A stretch of DNA of 64,000 nucleotides. Origin: Mycteria americana. Lineage: Eukaryota > Chordata > Aves > Ciconiiformes > Ciconiidae. Shown here in pieces: positions 51,101 through 64,000 of the stretch. The stretch spans positions 139,524,756 to 139,588,755 of the forward strand of contig NC_134366.1 of the NCBI RefSeq assembly GCF_035582795.1, read 5' to 3'. The notes under the pieces were generated by a model. That model had not been told where the DNA came from. It worked only from the letters and a program-made list of their open reading frames with translations, and searched no databases. The translations under genes and the position numbers were made by a program. The stretch's first letter is position 1. Each line of letters begins with the position of its first letter.

Positions 51101-54100
51101 CAAACTGGCCTTCCTGTTTGAGTCTCTGATTTTGTTGCAAGATGTAGAAGAGGAAAAAACTGCTCTCAGGTGACCAGGAAGCCAAAGAGATTTCCACATG
51201 TTACTTATTTCAGAAAAAACCATGGTATTTATCATGACATATGGCAGACTCATGAGTTTTCTATTTGATGAAGATATGAGAATATTTGACACATAGCACT
51301 GAACCCCAGGTCCTTTGAGGGAATATTGAAAACAGGCAAGTGACGCTGGCACAGCTGTTTCAAAGTAACTTTGAGATCAAAGAAGTATCCCAGTAGAGTC
51401 TTTTAATGAAGCCACCACAGTCTGCGCTTACATGCCTTGGTAACTCTCTCTTTGGGGAAGCATGCAATAAGGCCAGGTTTTCAGGTGGGATAAGTAAGTG
51501 TATTTCCATTTAAGTGTATTTGATTTGCACTGGTTGGGACCCAGACAACAGCCCTACACTTGAAGTTGTTTGGTTAAGTGTACAGTATCCTTTCCACATC
51601 AATGTTATGGCCTTATGAGTGAGTGAATACCTGTACTTCACATACCATACCTGAGACAGGTCTTTAGTGTTTTTGAGCAACAGTGGAAAGGGGCAAGTTG
51701 TCTTTGAAAAGCACACTTAGGCACTGTAACCATTAAGTCTACATATTAACAAACTGGCCCTTATTTCCAAAAAGTGTATTTGGTCGTGTTGGAGCTTTTA
51801 GACATGCATATCCTATGTGTAAGTATATATAATGTTGACAGATGAGACTTATTTTTAACTCATAATACTGGACAATGAGAAAATGTGTGAGATGGTGGAG
51901 GCAATCAGAGCAGTGGTTTTCTCTCGGTACTTAAGCACCTACAAACTGCCTGAATCATATTTGCTTAATTTTCAAGTCATCTTGTAGCTACTTGTTATAA
52001 ATATTCATACAGGATTTCTTCTACAATGTAGGGAAAGGCAGGAGCCAGAACATGGGATGCAAATCTGAAGTCTGAGGAAATTTTTATCTGAATGACAAGG
52101 TGAACTCCTGAGGTTGGGCAAGTCTTACCTGATCTCTGAGGCTCAGGTTCATTCCTCACTGAGAACCTTTTATGCCTGCTGCTTGTGTGGAATGGTATTG
52201 TGTTCCTCTAAGCTCCTGCCTAAAAACTGGCACTTCACTGGACTAATAAAAAAACCCTCTAGGATTATCTAAGCTTTTCTGTTCTAGCCTCTAAAAGGCA
52301 AGTTAAATAAAAGTCCAACAGGAGCAAAGTTCTTCAAAAAACAGCTCTTAAAGGGAGATTTTCTTTTTGCCAAGGGCGTAATGAGCTTCACTGCAGAAGG
52401 CACCTTTGTTATCTGGAGTTCAGTGTCTTCAGTCATCTTTCATTGGGTCCCTCCTGATGCAACCGCAAGGGTTAGACATTGCTTTAAATAGCTCAGGCAT
52501 GGCACACGCCAGAGCTATCCCAAGGACAGCCAAGTTGCAGTGACAGTTTCGGGTGTCACTGGCCACTTGCAGAATGCCCCATTGGAAGGGGTGGCTGCTG
52601 GCATGCTTTGGGACAGTCCAGCTTGCCTCAGCTTACTGTATTGTTAGAGATGGTATTTTTGGTGAACTCCCAAGATGGTCCTATTTTTTGTACTTCTTCA
52701 GTTAGTCAGGCTTCTGTGACAGACAACAATGGCATCAAGTTTTGTTTACAAACTCACGTTCACAGAGTTTTTTTCCCGAGCACTGTAATCTCCTTTTGGA
52801 TTGCTTACTGAAGGCTCCTTGAGTGACCTGTGTGTTCTGCTTTACTGAAACATCTACCACTGTGTTTCGCTTTGGGGGAGGTTTTTCTGGAGAACAGTGG
52901 ATATTGCTAAATTAAGTTAAGGTATTTCTTTTGCAGACTGCAAGAGATCATCTAAAAGTATTACAGGCTTGTTCTGAGAAGAACTGTGAACTCATTTCCA
53001 TTTCTATTATTTTCACAAAGCCTTTATATTTTCATGTATTATCTTTTAAAAATTTTGATATAAATTCTTTTGTGAAGTTAAGTGCCATTTGAAAAAATTG
53101 TTCCAAAAGTATCTTGGTCTGCGGTCTATGTATGTATGCAAATACATTTTGTGAGATTATAGCACAGGAGAACTTGGTTAAAGCCCCTGAATTCTGTTGA
53201 AACACTGGCATAGACTTCAAAGCACTTTAGACCATTCAGCACAAAAAGGCAAAACATCTAATATGAAAAGAGTACATAGGTATATGGCCAGTCCTGTTTG
53301 AACCCTACAGCCTTTTTTAGAATTCAAGCAGGAGGGACAAATGACTTAGGCGTTATTTAGAGCTGAGGCTGTAAGTTCGAGCTGTATCTGATCAGAAGTC
53401 TGTTCTGTACTTAGCAGCCCTTCAGGCCAGCATGGTACAGTTTAGTCTCTTTACTGGCAATACATAAGGTAATAGCCGGAATGGAGAGCACTTGCAATAC
53501 CATGGCAGGAATTATAACTAGCCACTTCTGCATCTCCAACTCAGATGGCTGGAAACCCACTTAAAGCTCTGGGGATGGGTAGGTCATGCTCATGAATCCA
53601 AAATGAAGACCAAAAGCCTGGAGTCATTTTGAGATGCTTCTATTGTTTTCCCCTGTGTCCTGGCAGAACACTTAATAGCTCTTCACACTGAGCAGAGGTG
53701 GCTTCCCATGCCTTTCCTTTGGCCCATGACCTGCATATGGTCAGCATTTTTGTTTCATTTTATGATTCAAGATTTTCTATGTCGTTTCACAGTCTGTTGC
53801 CTAACTGCAGGTCTGTGCAGTACAATTTGCTGTGTTTGACGGTGTTTAGCTGAGGTCAGGAGAGTGGCACCAGGTCCGTGAGAGAGCTGGTTCCTCAGGA
53901 GATAAGCCATGACATTGAAGGTCCTGTGGATCACCTTGATTAGCAACTTGTGTGTTGGGATGAAAGAGAATGCTTCTCCAAACAGGATTAGAAATCTGGA
54001 TTGGTGTTCTGTTACTTTAATAAATGATACATGAAGGCTTGAAGTTGAAGACAGAAGTATGTTGTGGTTTCATGCTAGAGTGAAGTTCATTATAAAAGAC

Positions 54101-54772
54101 ATTATAATCTGAGAAAAGTCCCAGTTATTTTTGACAAGAAATAGAATAAGAAATCCCTACGCTTCTACTGTTTATTCTGTCAATGGTCAAGAAATGATAT
54201 GGGAAACAAAGCTGAACAGAGCTGACCAATTATTTTAGAAGGTATACAGGCTAAATCCTGTGAACTGAATGCTAAGTAATAGAGTTTGTCTGGGTCTTTA
54301 AAATGTTTTTTAAGTTGACTTAAAAGTGGATTTTTCAAAATAGTAAAACCAAGGGGAAAAAAACTTTGTAAGTTGATTTATAAGGCCACTGGAGTGACCT
54401 GTTAGGAAATTGCAGAGAGAGCGGTGTAAATGCTTGCCCTTTCTCTTCATGTGTCAGTTAATAGGTGCAGTGGTTAGGGGATGGATTAGGTGCAGTTACT
54501 AGTGAAAAAGTCCCCCTGTCCCCTTAGCTGAATATTAGGACATCTTAGGGGGCACTCAGAAATGAAACATTTTCACCAGAAATATTTTAACTCCACCAGC
54601 TCTGGTGGTGGATTGTGTGTCCTAGGCCCATTTTAGCCTTATGCACTGAGTTTCCTGCTTCTCCTCATGACTGTATTTTCATAAGGGGAGGTGGATGCAC
54701 CATGAAAAATGAACTGAGGAATCTCACCCAGAGAGGAAAATGAAGATGTGAAGTTCTGAAGAACCAGTAGAT

Positions 54773-54828
54773 GAGAAAGAAAGGAAGGAAGGAAAGAAGA
54801 AAAGAAAGAAAGAAGCAAAGAAGGAAGA
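54773..54828. repeat. GAAA/GGAA homopurine tract
   Basis: Forty-three unbroken purines (54773-54815), one C, then twelve more purines. It is a tetranucleotide-type microsatellite and a candidate for triplex (H-DNA) formation. Confidence 0.9.
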
Positions 54829-57800
54829 TACTTTTAATAGAAAACAACTTGTCTAGCTAAAAAATATCCATAGCAAATTTCAACCAGCCCAAAGTCTGCT
54901 CCAATGGTCAAATCGTTCACATTTGTTATGGTTCTGTTTGGCCATTTTTAAGTGGGGAAATTCAGCCCAGTATCACAGACATACAGATAGGAGCAATTTC
55001 TTAATTGCTAGTTGCATTTAGTTTCTTATGGTAGATATTGTATTTTATAAGTACTTTTGCTAGCCAATATTTGACCCTCAGGTAAATTCTTATACATGCT
55101 TCGGTGAACCTGATACTAGTTTATTGTAAACTGAATTTTAGGTTGATATATTCTGCTGCCTGATGGTGAGGTTGGTGTGCACAGATTTCATTTGAAACTA
55201 CATATGGGAAATTAACCCAAAATGCTGTAGCTGCTGCAATAACAGTGAAATGCTGAATAATTCCTCTTAGCTTTTCAGTAGCTTCTTCAGTCTGTTGAAT
55301 TCAGGAAGAATCAATGCAGTTTGTTACATACTTGTATGTGTAGTTTTGGATGAAATAAGTATGTTGAAGAAAGAATTGTTTAACTAGAGTAGCTAACCGG
55401 AGATGAGAGATCTTGGACTGAAGGATAATCTGCTTGATGAGTGTATTATAGAGAGAATAGATGAGGGTTAGACGTGCTCTTTAGGAAGCATTCTTAGTAC
55501 TTGCTAACACCAGCAGCGATGGAATGGCAGGCCAAGTCTTATTACAAATTGTGTCACTGATGTTAGTAACGCCTCTACAGAGAATAAGCTCTTCTGAAAT
55601 ACTTCTCTCTTCTTTTCTGAAAGCAAATGAATTTCCTTTGAAGAGAGCTGGTGGGTCTGACTCACAGGTGTCCTTCCCTCTCAGACTGATTTCTGTCATT
55701 ATTTGAAAATAATTTTTTTAGTTTAGGGGGGTATGAAATTGAAAGCACAAGCCTAATCTTGGAAATATCCATTATTGCACTGAATCCCTGATAACGTGTC
55801 TGATATGTTTCAGCAATACCGCGTTCACATTAATGTAAGCTCAGCATTTATAAGTCCAGGATCATCTGCTTCCCCCCTAATTTGATTTAAAAACAAAACC
55901 CACCCCTTACCTAAGCCCGTGTTCCTGAGAAGGAGGCCGTGTGTGACAGAGAAGTGGTTAACAGAGCACAGTTGCTAGCAGGGTTTTATTGCTGCCAGTC
56001 TTTCATTGAGGCGTCCTCCCCCAGGGCTTCTCTGGAAAGGGACGGTGCAGCCGCAAAGGGCACGGCGCAGGCACAGATGTCTTCTGCTTGTGAAGTCAAG
56101 CTGAAAGTCAGCGTGCAAGCTGCAGGAGAGCCCGTGTCAGTCACTGCAGGCAGGAGGCACAACTGCAAATCCGTTTGATGCTTTTTCCCCCTCCCTTTTT
56201 AAAAGGGAAGATGGGAAGAAAACTTTCAAAAGTTCTGAACCTTTCCCTATATTCCAGTTATGTGAAAAGGAGTGTTATCCCTCGGGAACTAGGCTGAACT
56301 CAAGAGTGGTCTTTCCAGGAGGAGCAGTGCTTCAAAGGCATACGCTAACTGGGGAATCCCTGGGGCAGATCAGTTTGCCTACAACAGTACATACACATGG
56401 TAACTATTCCTTCTTCTAAGCAGGTGACGATGGATGGAAGAAGCGGTTCTCTCCTGCACTTCCTCCACTGCTCTCTCGTAGGCAAATAGCACTTAGGGGC
56501 ACAGAAATGACACTGAACCTGCACAGAGGTACACGAGTACAACTCAAAAGAAGAATGGAGGTTTCCAGCTGGATTTCCCCTTTTCATTCCCCATGCCTGT
56601 ATAAATACAGTTTTCTTTTCCCTATTATACATGCATGAAGGAGTCAATTAGAAAGAAGTTGAGAAAAAACCCACAGTGCTGCCTTTCTGTTTTCATAAGG
56701 TCTAAAAAGAAGACTCTCACAATATTTTTACTGGTTTTGCTAAAATGTTTATTTTTTAATATTACCGTAACTGTTGCTTTAAAACTTCTCTAAAGTGAAA
56801 CCTCCCCTCCAGAGGGATGTTCACCTAAGTCTCCTGAGGTGTTTATAGCAGAAAGGCAAATGCCCATTGACTCTGGTGTGCACTGCCGTAACATTGACCT
56901 AGCGTGTAAGAAAAAAAAGAAGATACATTTTTCAGTGGATGAAAAACCCTGATAAATTTATACAATGATGTCAAATACTTTGGCATTCATTGTTTGGTGA
57001 GTTGTCACAGATAAGGTAGATTTCCTGGGCTTAAGGGTGCTATTTTGAAACACAGTTGCTGTTAAAGGAGATTTACAGTACTCTAAAAAAATGGGAGTGA
57101 GATAATAGATCAAAATGAAGAAGTAAAACACGGAGTCAGCTTGTGTCTGAAAAGCAAAAGCAGTCTTTCCTTCCCCTGCCACGCAAAATCTGTAGTCACA
57201 GTTGTGCCAGTGAATGCTATTTATTTTGCACAATAGTATATATCTCCAGGATAGTCCTGTGACCACAGGTAACCCCTCCAGGCTAACGGGCTTGGTGATG
57301 TTGAGAGTTCAGCTTCCGCACAGCAGCCAGCGTTGCATGCGGGCTCGCCACAGAAAGGCACTGGGCGAGTTGAGGGCTGTGCACGAGGGCTTGCTTCTGG
57401 GGCAGCTGAGCTGCAGCCCGTTCTGGAGGAAATCTGCCCTGGGGACAGAGCGCGGTGTCAGTGCTCTGGCTGGCTTGTTACGTGTCAAAGGAGGGAAACC
57501 TGTATCAGCAGCAAGATGCGTGTTGGTTGGAATAACACGTGCAATTGAGAGACCTATGTTTGCATCCTGTATAAGTAACCTAATGTTTGAGCTGTAGAGC
57601 TGACATTACTTCATATGGTAAAGGTTCAAGAAAAATGGAATAGGCAGTCGAAGTCACCAGCTAATTTCCCTAAGGCTTCAAGAGATCAGCAGAAACGAAG
57701 ACCAAGGACAAGGTAGGCAGTAAGAGAAAAATAGTAAAGTATCTAAATATGCTGAAGTCCTAGTGCATATTAGGGTTTTGGCACCTGAAAGCCATGGCAA

Positions 57801-57934
57801 TATTACTCAATTCTTCTTAAATACCCTTAGCTCGATATCTCACGTAACTTTTTGTTTCTATTGTCAGACCTGTTGGTGAAAAAGAGAAGGTAGTGGCCAT
57901 ATGATTTCATACGAAGGTTCTCCAGTTTGCCGCG

Positions 57935-58068
57935 TATGGATGTGGTGCTTAGAGACATGGTTTAGTGGTGGACTTGGCAGTGTTAGGTTAACAGTTGGAC
58001 TCGATGATCTTAAAGGGCTTTTCCAGCCTAAATGGTTCTGTGATTCTGTGATTCTATGTCTTAATTCA
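57935..58068 (+). mobile_element. CR1 LINE 3' end in intron 2
   Basis: Contains GAGACATGGTTTAGTGGTGG, GTTGGACTCGATGATCTTAA and a tail of GGTTCTGTGATTCTGTGATTC-type octamers, the sense-strand CR1 3' end. It is the only CR1 copy on the plus strand here. The left edge is approximate. Confidence 0.93.
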
Positions 58069-58702
58069 TAGCACAGAACTTCAGCATAGTGACAGCCATT
58101 ACTGAAAGAGGAGGTCTGACGACTAACCTACTTGTGAGTGAGATTATTCCTTCTGTGAAAGCAAAACAGTGTTTTCTCCAACTGTGTAGGACAGAATTTT
58201 AAACTAAGCAGGGGACAGCTGTTCCCTCATGTTTACTGACAGCTCGTGCATATGTGTTAGGCATGTGCATATAGAAGTTACCATGCCAAGTGAGGTGCTT
58301 TGCAGCTGTGCTAGGTCACATAAGCATGTCACCACACCAGCCCAAAATCAAGGTACCCCAGAGAGAGGTATACATTGTGCTTGGGAAAAATTTAGTATGA
58401 TATTGTCAGCTTTTTTGTTGTGTAAATCGCTCCTAGTAAAGATTTAGTGTCACGAGCTCACCTCTGGGGTGAAAACACATCTATTAAAGAAAGCATGAAC
58501 ATTTTATAGTATTTGGGGAGTAAAATTAATGAGCCTTGCTTACAAATTAAATGCAGACAAGTAGATGTATGTTCTCATCTATCCCTAATGTCATTGTTTT
58601 AGTACTGAGTGCCTTGTAATATTGAGTGATTTGAGATTTACAGTCGTTTGACAGAGCAGAGAAGCCTGTTGTACCAATGTGGACCTGAGGTACACTGCAG
58701 CT

Positions 58703-58795
58703 ACTTTAAGGTCACACAGAAAGTTCATGACAAAGCAGGAAGCTGGATCCAAATCTTTCATGTCCTACACAGCCCCCTACGTCTAGATCATCTTT
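58703..58795 (+). mobile_element. possible MIR/L2-type fragment
   Basis: The stretch TTTAAGGTCACACAGAAAG followed by AGCAGGAAGCTGGATCCAAA resembles the CORE/L2-like 3' half of MIR elements (AAGGTCACACAG... GGGATTCGAACC). It is diverged and needs a library comparison. Confidence 0.45.
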
Positions 58796-61134
58796 TCTTT
58801 CTGTGGAAATCTGGTCTTACATATTTTAGACTTAAGGCAGGCAGAGTTTATCCTCCCTTACCATTACTAATTAAATAATGTTCTCATTTAATAATGCTGG
58901 CAGAGATTTTCAAGCTTACAAGCCTAAGGGACTCAGATCCCTTGTTTCTATTCCTTTTAATGGGAAATAAGCTATTTTAGCCAATATATTGTGGGTGTAT
59001 CTGTGTAATGGTGTACGCCAGTTTATCCCAGAGTCTTTTGACATGTTTAGTTCCGTGCTATTGTTTAAAAGAAAATTTATAGATTACACTAGACTTATGG
59101 AATTTAACTGCTACTTATCATAGTAACCATTTGCCTTTGATCAGATTTCTAGTGTAGCTTGAAAGGTGAATTAATATTTAATTTAAAGTCAATAAAAAAG
59201 ACTTTGTGGGTGGGAAAACAAAAAGAAATGCTAAGAACAGAGATAAAAGAGTGAGAAAGTCTTCAGATGCATCCAGATTTTGCTTTAGATATTTATCCGT
59301 AGTCATTGATTCTTAATTCCATCCTGGTCTTTTGGCTCGAAAATTCCTTTTGTTCGGTAAGCAGATATGAAGCATCTCCTCTGAGATGCTGCAACCTGCC
59401 TACTCTTCCACTATACTTTGGACAAGCTGAATCTATAATCAGTGCAGTCAGCTTCCTCCAGATTCTGAAATGGATTGCAGGGCAAAAATTCCTAAGCCAA
59501 TTCCAGCTGGTCTACCCAGGACTGGCAGCTGGATTGCTGCATCACCCTTTGGTGCTACCGTCACATTAATTCACCTTGTAAGAGGCAAGGCTTATGAATT
59601 TGGATGCAGGGCCATGCTGACAGCCTCAGTGTGTTGCTGTGCATTGTCGATGGACCAGCACGCTCAGTGATATTTGATTTCAGCATGAAGTTCCATCGGA
59701 TCAGATCTGCATCTTCCCATTTTTTTGTTTAACATGTTGTAAAAGAGAAGAAACAAATTTTACTGCAGTTGGACAAGGGAAGGGCCAAGGCTATTGCGTA
59801 TTGAGTCAAGACAACAATTTGGACATTCAGAACAGTAAATAATTTGTCAGACTTGTCCTGCAACTGCGATGTGGACGAGACATTTGTTTCCTTTCCACTG
59901 TGACTCATGGTCACAATTAATCTTCATTACAGTAGTGCTGCAGGAGCCAGTAGAGAATCACTGTGTACACCCCACCGATCTCAGAGAGCTCGTAGGCTGA
60001 GTAGGTGATGGGCAGGAGGGAGCAAAAACACGGGTGTGCAGCAAATGGAGTTGTGCAGGGACATGGTTACAATAGTTGGTGCTGTTACAGCACACCAGCT
60101 GGGCTTCTGGAGATTCAATAGCACCTGACGTTTTCTTAGACGATATGTACAAATCTTCTGTGAATTGAGTTAACTTTCCTTAGTTTTCTCTTCACCTTGT
60201 TCCAGTTTCTCATTCTTGCATGGCCCAGAAATAGGCTGAGCTGCGCATTCTGAAAACCAGAACTGATGCAGTAGGTAAGCTTGGATAAAGTCTTCACCTA
60301 ACATTGCATTTAGTCATTTCTCTATATCATCACAAACAAGTGAACTGAAGACATTATAGAAATTTTTTTCAAACAAAAAGTAGGGAAAATATGGCAGGTG
60401 AAGAAGCACACAAAATCAGGGTGATCATCCACTAGAGAGAAAGTGAAAAAAAGTGCTCTCCTTAATTAAATACAGGACAAAGATCAATGAAAAGACAGTG
60501 CTGGCGAAGTCCTAATTAAGCCAGATATGTAAAAACAGGCAGATCAATATATATTTAGGTGCTATGTAAATCATATAACTCTCAAAAAATCAGGCAAATG
60601 GAGTGAAATGCCTAGTTTTATTTGAGGTTATTAGCCAAATAAGTGTTTCAGAGCCTTGATGGAAGGAAACCCATCAACTTGTAATATCAAGCTACAAAGT
60701 ATGTATGAATGGCAGAGTAAGTCCCATCACTGGAGGGAAGCTCCTATACATTAGGATTGAAGAGTTCACACTATCAGGAGGAACCCAGAATTCCAGATAT
60801 AAACAGAAAGAATGGAATCCTTTACTACCCGCTGCTTCATCTGGGTGACGACAGGGCTTGTGAAAAGCTGAAGGAAACCAAAGAGGCTGCAAAGGCAAAA
60901 AACACATGATAAGGTGTGATATAAAGAGCAGATGTTTACACCCCCCAAATGTATGTTTCAAAATACAACCATAGAAAAGCTATTAAAGTTAGCATATTGT
61001 TTGGAAGTTTGTCATCATTTAAAAATTAAAAATAAAAGGGATCCACTAGGGAAATACTTAATTTCAAAATAAAACATTCAACAAAGCTGAGGAAATTTGC
61101 TGGAATCAACTTTGAAGGAGCAAATATGGTAGGG

Positions 61135-61181
61135 AAAAAAAAAAAAAACAAAACTGGTGCAATTATATTAAAAAAAAAAAA
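61135..61181. repeat. two A-runs 21 bases apart
   Basis: A14 (61135-61148) and A12 (61170-61181) separated by a short mixed spacer. Confidence 0.85.
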
Positions 61182-63577
61182 TCCTACAAGCTGGCATGGT
61201 AAAACAGCTAATCAAAGAGTTTTATTGCAAATAAATAAGCCTTCAGAAAGTGGCACTCATGTCCAAACAAGGAAAAAACAGAGCATAAGCACAAGGAAAG
61301 ATCCCTCGAATGCTGCTGTAGGCAGCGAGGCAGGTTTAACCTCCAGCTCTGGAAGTCCCCAGCCATGGGTTGCTGAGGTTGGGAGTACATACCGAGGAAA
61401 ATCTCCCCCTGAGCTCTTCCCTTTTATACGCTTTCCTTGGCACTGAGCGCTTTCAGATGTGTGATAAAGAGCTAGGTGAGCCGTTGCTTTGCCCTGGCAT
61501 GGACATTTTAGCTTATGTTCCTATGGGAAAGCTCATCCTCCTTTTTCACGTACAACCACTGCAGTGCGCTACGAGTTTTCTGAGCGAGAGGGTATTGCTG
61601 AGCACGTTTTGGATATTTCAAGGTCAAATGGCCCCTGAGCTGAGTTTTGTGTTTGTTTACTTGTTTCTGGTTAACAGTGCTATTTTGGTTGCTTGAGTTT
61701 ATTTAGTCAATCTGTGTCCTTGTGCTGTTCCTACCCAAACAGTTGATCAAACAAGGTGTGACTGTAGGGGCTTTTTGTCATCTGGAGGGGAAGCAGTTTC
61801 CCTGTGCAGCTCGGAGGTGAAGTTAGTTAGCAGAAATGTAGTTATAAAAAGACACCCAAGGGAAATGGCAAGAAAAATGCACCGTCCCCCTCCCAAATCA
61901 CAGCAGCTCCCCTTGTTACGAGGCCAGTGACAAAGCCCAGCTGGGGCCCATTTCCAGCAACACGGAAGACAATGCTGCGCTGCTCCCTGACAGCTGGTTA
62001 GCATCTCTGCAACATCATTGGATCTACACAAGATACTGTTGTTTTTCTCTGGTAAAGCCAGGTTTTGATCTTTTGAGTCTGTTGTGTTTTTTTTATTTTC
62101 TTTGTGGCTTGAAAACATTTAGCTACTAGGCTTTCTCAGGGTCATATAATGTTTGCACTGAGAAATAGAGGAGAATGTTTTTTCTTTTGAATGCTGGTGT
62201 GAATCATTGACAAATAGCAAAGAAATGAGCCCTCATTAATCATAACAGGCCTTGTGGAAAGCAAATATTGAGCAGGCACATTTAGGGAGTGTCTTATGTC
62301 AGGTCTGCTTTCAGGCAAGGCTGATGTGGAAGCCTTCCTTGTCGTACTGTGCAGTAGCGCACGTTCTGTCCTACGGATGCTGATTTCATTAGGGGTTAGC
62401 TAAAAACCAAGATTCATTTGGAAGGCAATTACCCTTTTGCTTCCATCCCTGCAGTTTCTCAGACAGATGTGTGACTGGATAAAAGTTGACAACCATAAAG
62501 ATCGGCTTCAAGACTAGAGAGAATATTACAGTCCAGTAATTTCCCCCCCTCACTCCCTGTACCAGGAGGTAAACCCCACATTTTTCAAAATGGTTTCATC
62601 AATGAAATTTATATTTTTTTGTACTGGATTTAGAATAGAATAAATCCTGTAAGTAGAAATATGGCAATGCTTGAAATACTGTAAGTGGAGCTTGTATTTT
62701 TTGTATCTGGACTCTTGCGTTTCAAATTTTCTTTCTTGTGACTGATTTCATTAAAATTCCGTTCCAGGAGTCTAGAGATACTGAAATATGGCAGTTGTTA
62801 GAGGACTTCATTATATACTCAGCTAGTGAAGCAAAAGCAGTATGTGATTAGGAAATCTGCTAAAGAAAAATAATCTCTCAGTTGTTTGTCCATTAGAATC
62901 AAATGTCTTTGGAGCAAATTTTAGTCCCTGTGTAGAGATTTTTAGAAGGGTTAGTAAAGGAATATTTATTACCCAGTAGACTTAAGTATTTTAGTGCAAT
63001 GAAATGAAACAGAAGTCAAGGTATCAATCTAAAACATAAAAGAACTGGGTTTTTTCTATATCTTACGGCATTTAAGAAATGTCACTTGACACAATATGTG
63101 GTGGTTTGGTTTCTCTAACAACAGGAAATAAGGTGATCTGTGTGAGGGAAAATGATATGGTGTCTGGCTCTTTAGTCTAACTACTTGTGCAAATAAAGGA
63201 GGAATCAAAAGAACATTTCACAGGTCAGCAGGTCATGTGATAGGGAGTAATCCCATTCACCAATATTTTACAATCTCACAATGCCTAGAGACATTGTATA
63301 AAGCCAGAAGAACTCTTAATGAGATCTTATATATAATTTCAGCAGACAAAAAAGCAATAGAAGGCACGAGAGGTTTCCTACAGCAAGCCCAGAAGCAGAG
63401 CGGTAACACGGCCTCCGTTCTGCAGCAGTGCTGCTGGGGTGGGTGACCTGACCAGCACCCTGAGCCGCATCTCACCCGTGGCCCCCAGAGCCCCAGCCCA
63501 GGAGAGAAGCCACAGCCCTGCCCTGACACAAGCCATGTGTTCCTGTCGGGTCCAGCTTTGAAACCAGGAGTTCTGTC

Positions 63578-63632
63578 TTTTTATACATATGTATATATAT
63601 GTTTGTGCTTGAATGTATGTATATGTATATAT
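63578..63632. repeat. TA/TG-rich low-complexity region
   Basis: ATACATATGTATATATATG and GTATGTATATGTATATATT-type units near the window end. Confidence 0.75.
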
Positions 63633-64000
63633 TCAGATGCAGTGCAGTTTCCAGCATTTACGTTATGGAGAGGAAGAGAAAACATAAGCAGTTCCTTCAG
63701 AAATGTTTTTGACATAAATCCCAGGGTGTCCCACTTTGTAATATTTTTCCTTAAGTGCTTGGTAGTTGAACTCCCGTTACTCCAGCTTTTTCAGTTGCTG
63801 CTGAAATAGCAGTCTGCCGAAGGAGTATTTCTTCCAAGGTTTGTTTTTTGACTTATAAAAAGTTGTAAAGAGTGGAGAGGAAGAGGTCGACCATCTAAAC
63901 TCACTCCGAATTGTTTTACATTAATTGAATTTTACTTAGGTGCCTAAATCATTTAGGTACTGAGCTTTAATTTTGAGGCATTCCATGTGTTTTTGAAAGT

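Larger units (their letters stand above)
43059..64000 (+). other. KCNB2: 5' part of KCNB2 intron 2
   Basis: At least 20.9 kb without another KCNB2 exon. In mammals the equivalent intron is very long (hundreds of kb), so the absence of the S1-S6 exon is expected. It holds one CR1 tail, one MIR-like piece, simple repeats and GC-rich blocks near 44450-44810, 57270-57470 and 63365-63520. No nested gene is supported on either strand. Confidence 0.85.

Noticed and set aside
57214-57597. 127-codon plus-strand frame in intron 2
   Set aside because: Coincides with the CpG-dense patch, whose composition keeps the frame open. No motif found.
1-64000. CRISPR arrays, tRNA/rRNA genes, bacterial or phage operons
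   Set aside because: No regularly spaced direct repeats, no full cloverleaf candidates, and the whole composition is that of a vertebrate chromosome.

Overview
This is a 64 kb piece of a vertebrate nuclear genome, almost certainly avian. The evidence is four or five chicken-repeat-1 (CR1) LINE tails with their typical (ATTCTRTG) ends, one long terminal repeat of a type I recognise as common in bird genomes, low gene density, and a coding exon matching the vertebrate potassium channel gene KCNB2 (Kv2.2). I see no bacterial-style operons, tRNA or rRNA genes, or CRISPR arrays.

Layout. Positions 1 to about 25,980 look like intergenic, AT-rich DNA upstream of the gene. They carry three CR1 fragments (1-90, 17654-17798, 25156-25224), a solo endogenous-retrovirus LTR with an intact 5-bp target duplication (17831-18408), and several simple repeats. 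From about 25,985 to 26,505 there is a degenerate GC-rich minisatellite. It runs into a CpG island (about 26,390-27,420) that I interpret as the KCNB2 promoter and non-coding first exon, ending at a near-consensus splice donor (exon ends 27059). Predicted intron 1 is 27060-42373 and holds a CR1 copy (36917-37161), a small CpG-dense patch (31190-31380) and a possible old tRNA-derived SINE (about 32424). Exon 2 (42374-43058) holds the KCNB2 start codon at 42480 and 193 codons of the cytoplasmic N-terminus and T1 domain. It ends in phase 0 at a GT donor. The rest, 43059-64000, is the start of a large intron 2. The transmembrane and pore part of the channel must lie beyond the window.

Function. 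There is one supported protein-coding gene. KCNB2 makes Kv2.2, a delayed-rectifier K+ channel subunit. The T1 segment seen here directs subfamily-specific tetramer assembly and keeps the HX5CX20CC zinc-site motif.

I found no evidence of a novel system. The most interesting observations are: the structured, G-quadruplex-prone minisatellite beside the promoter; an upstream ORF predicted to read across the exon 1-exon 2 junction and overlap the KCNB2 start codon in another frame; and the young-looking LTR. Most other open reading frames, including many long overlapping ones in the CpG island, are composition artefacts.
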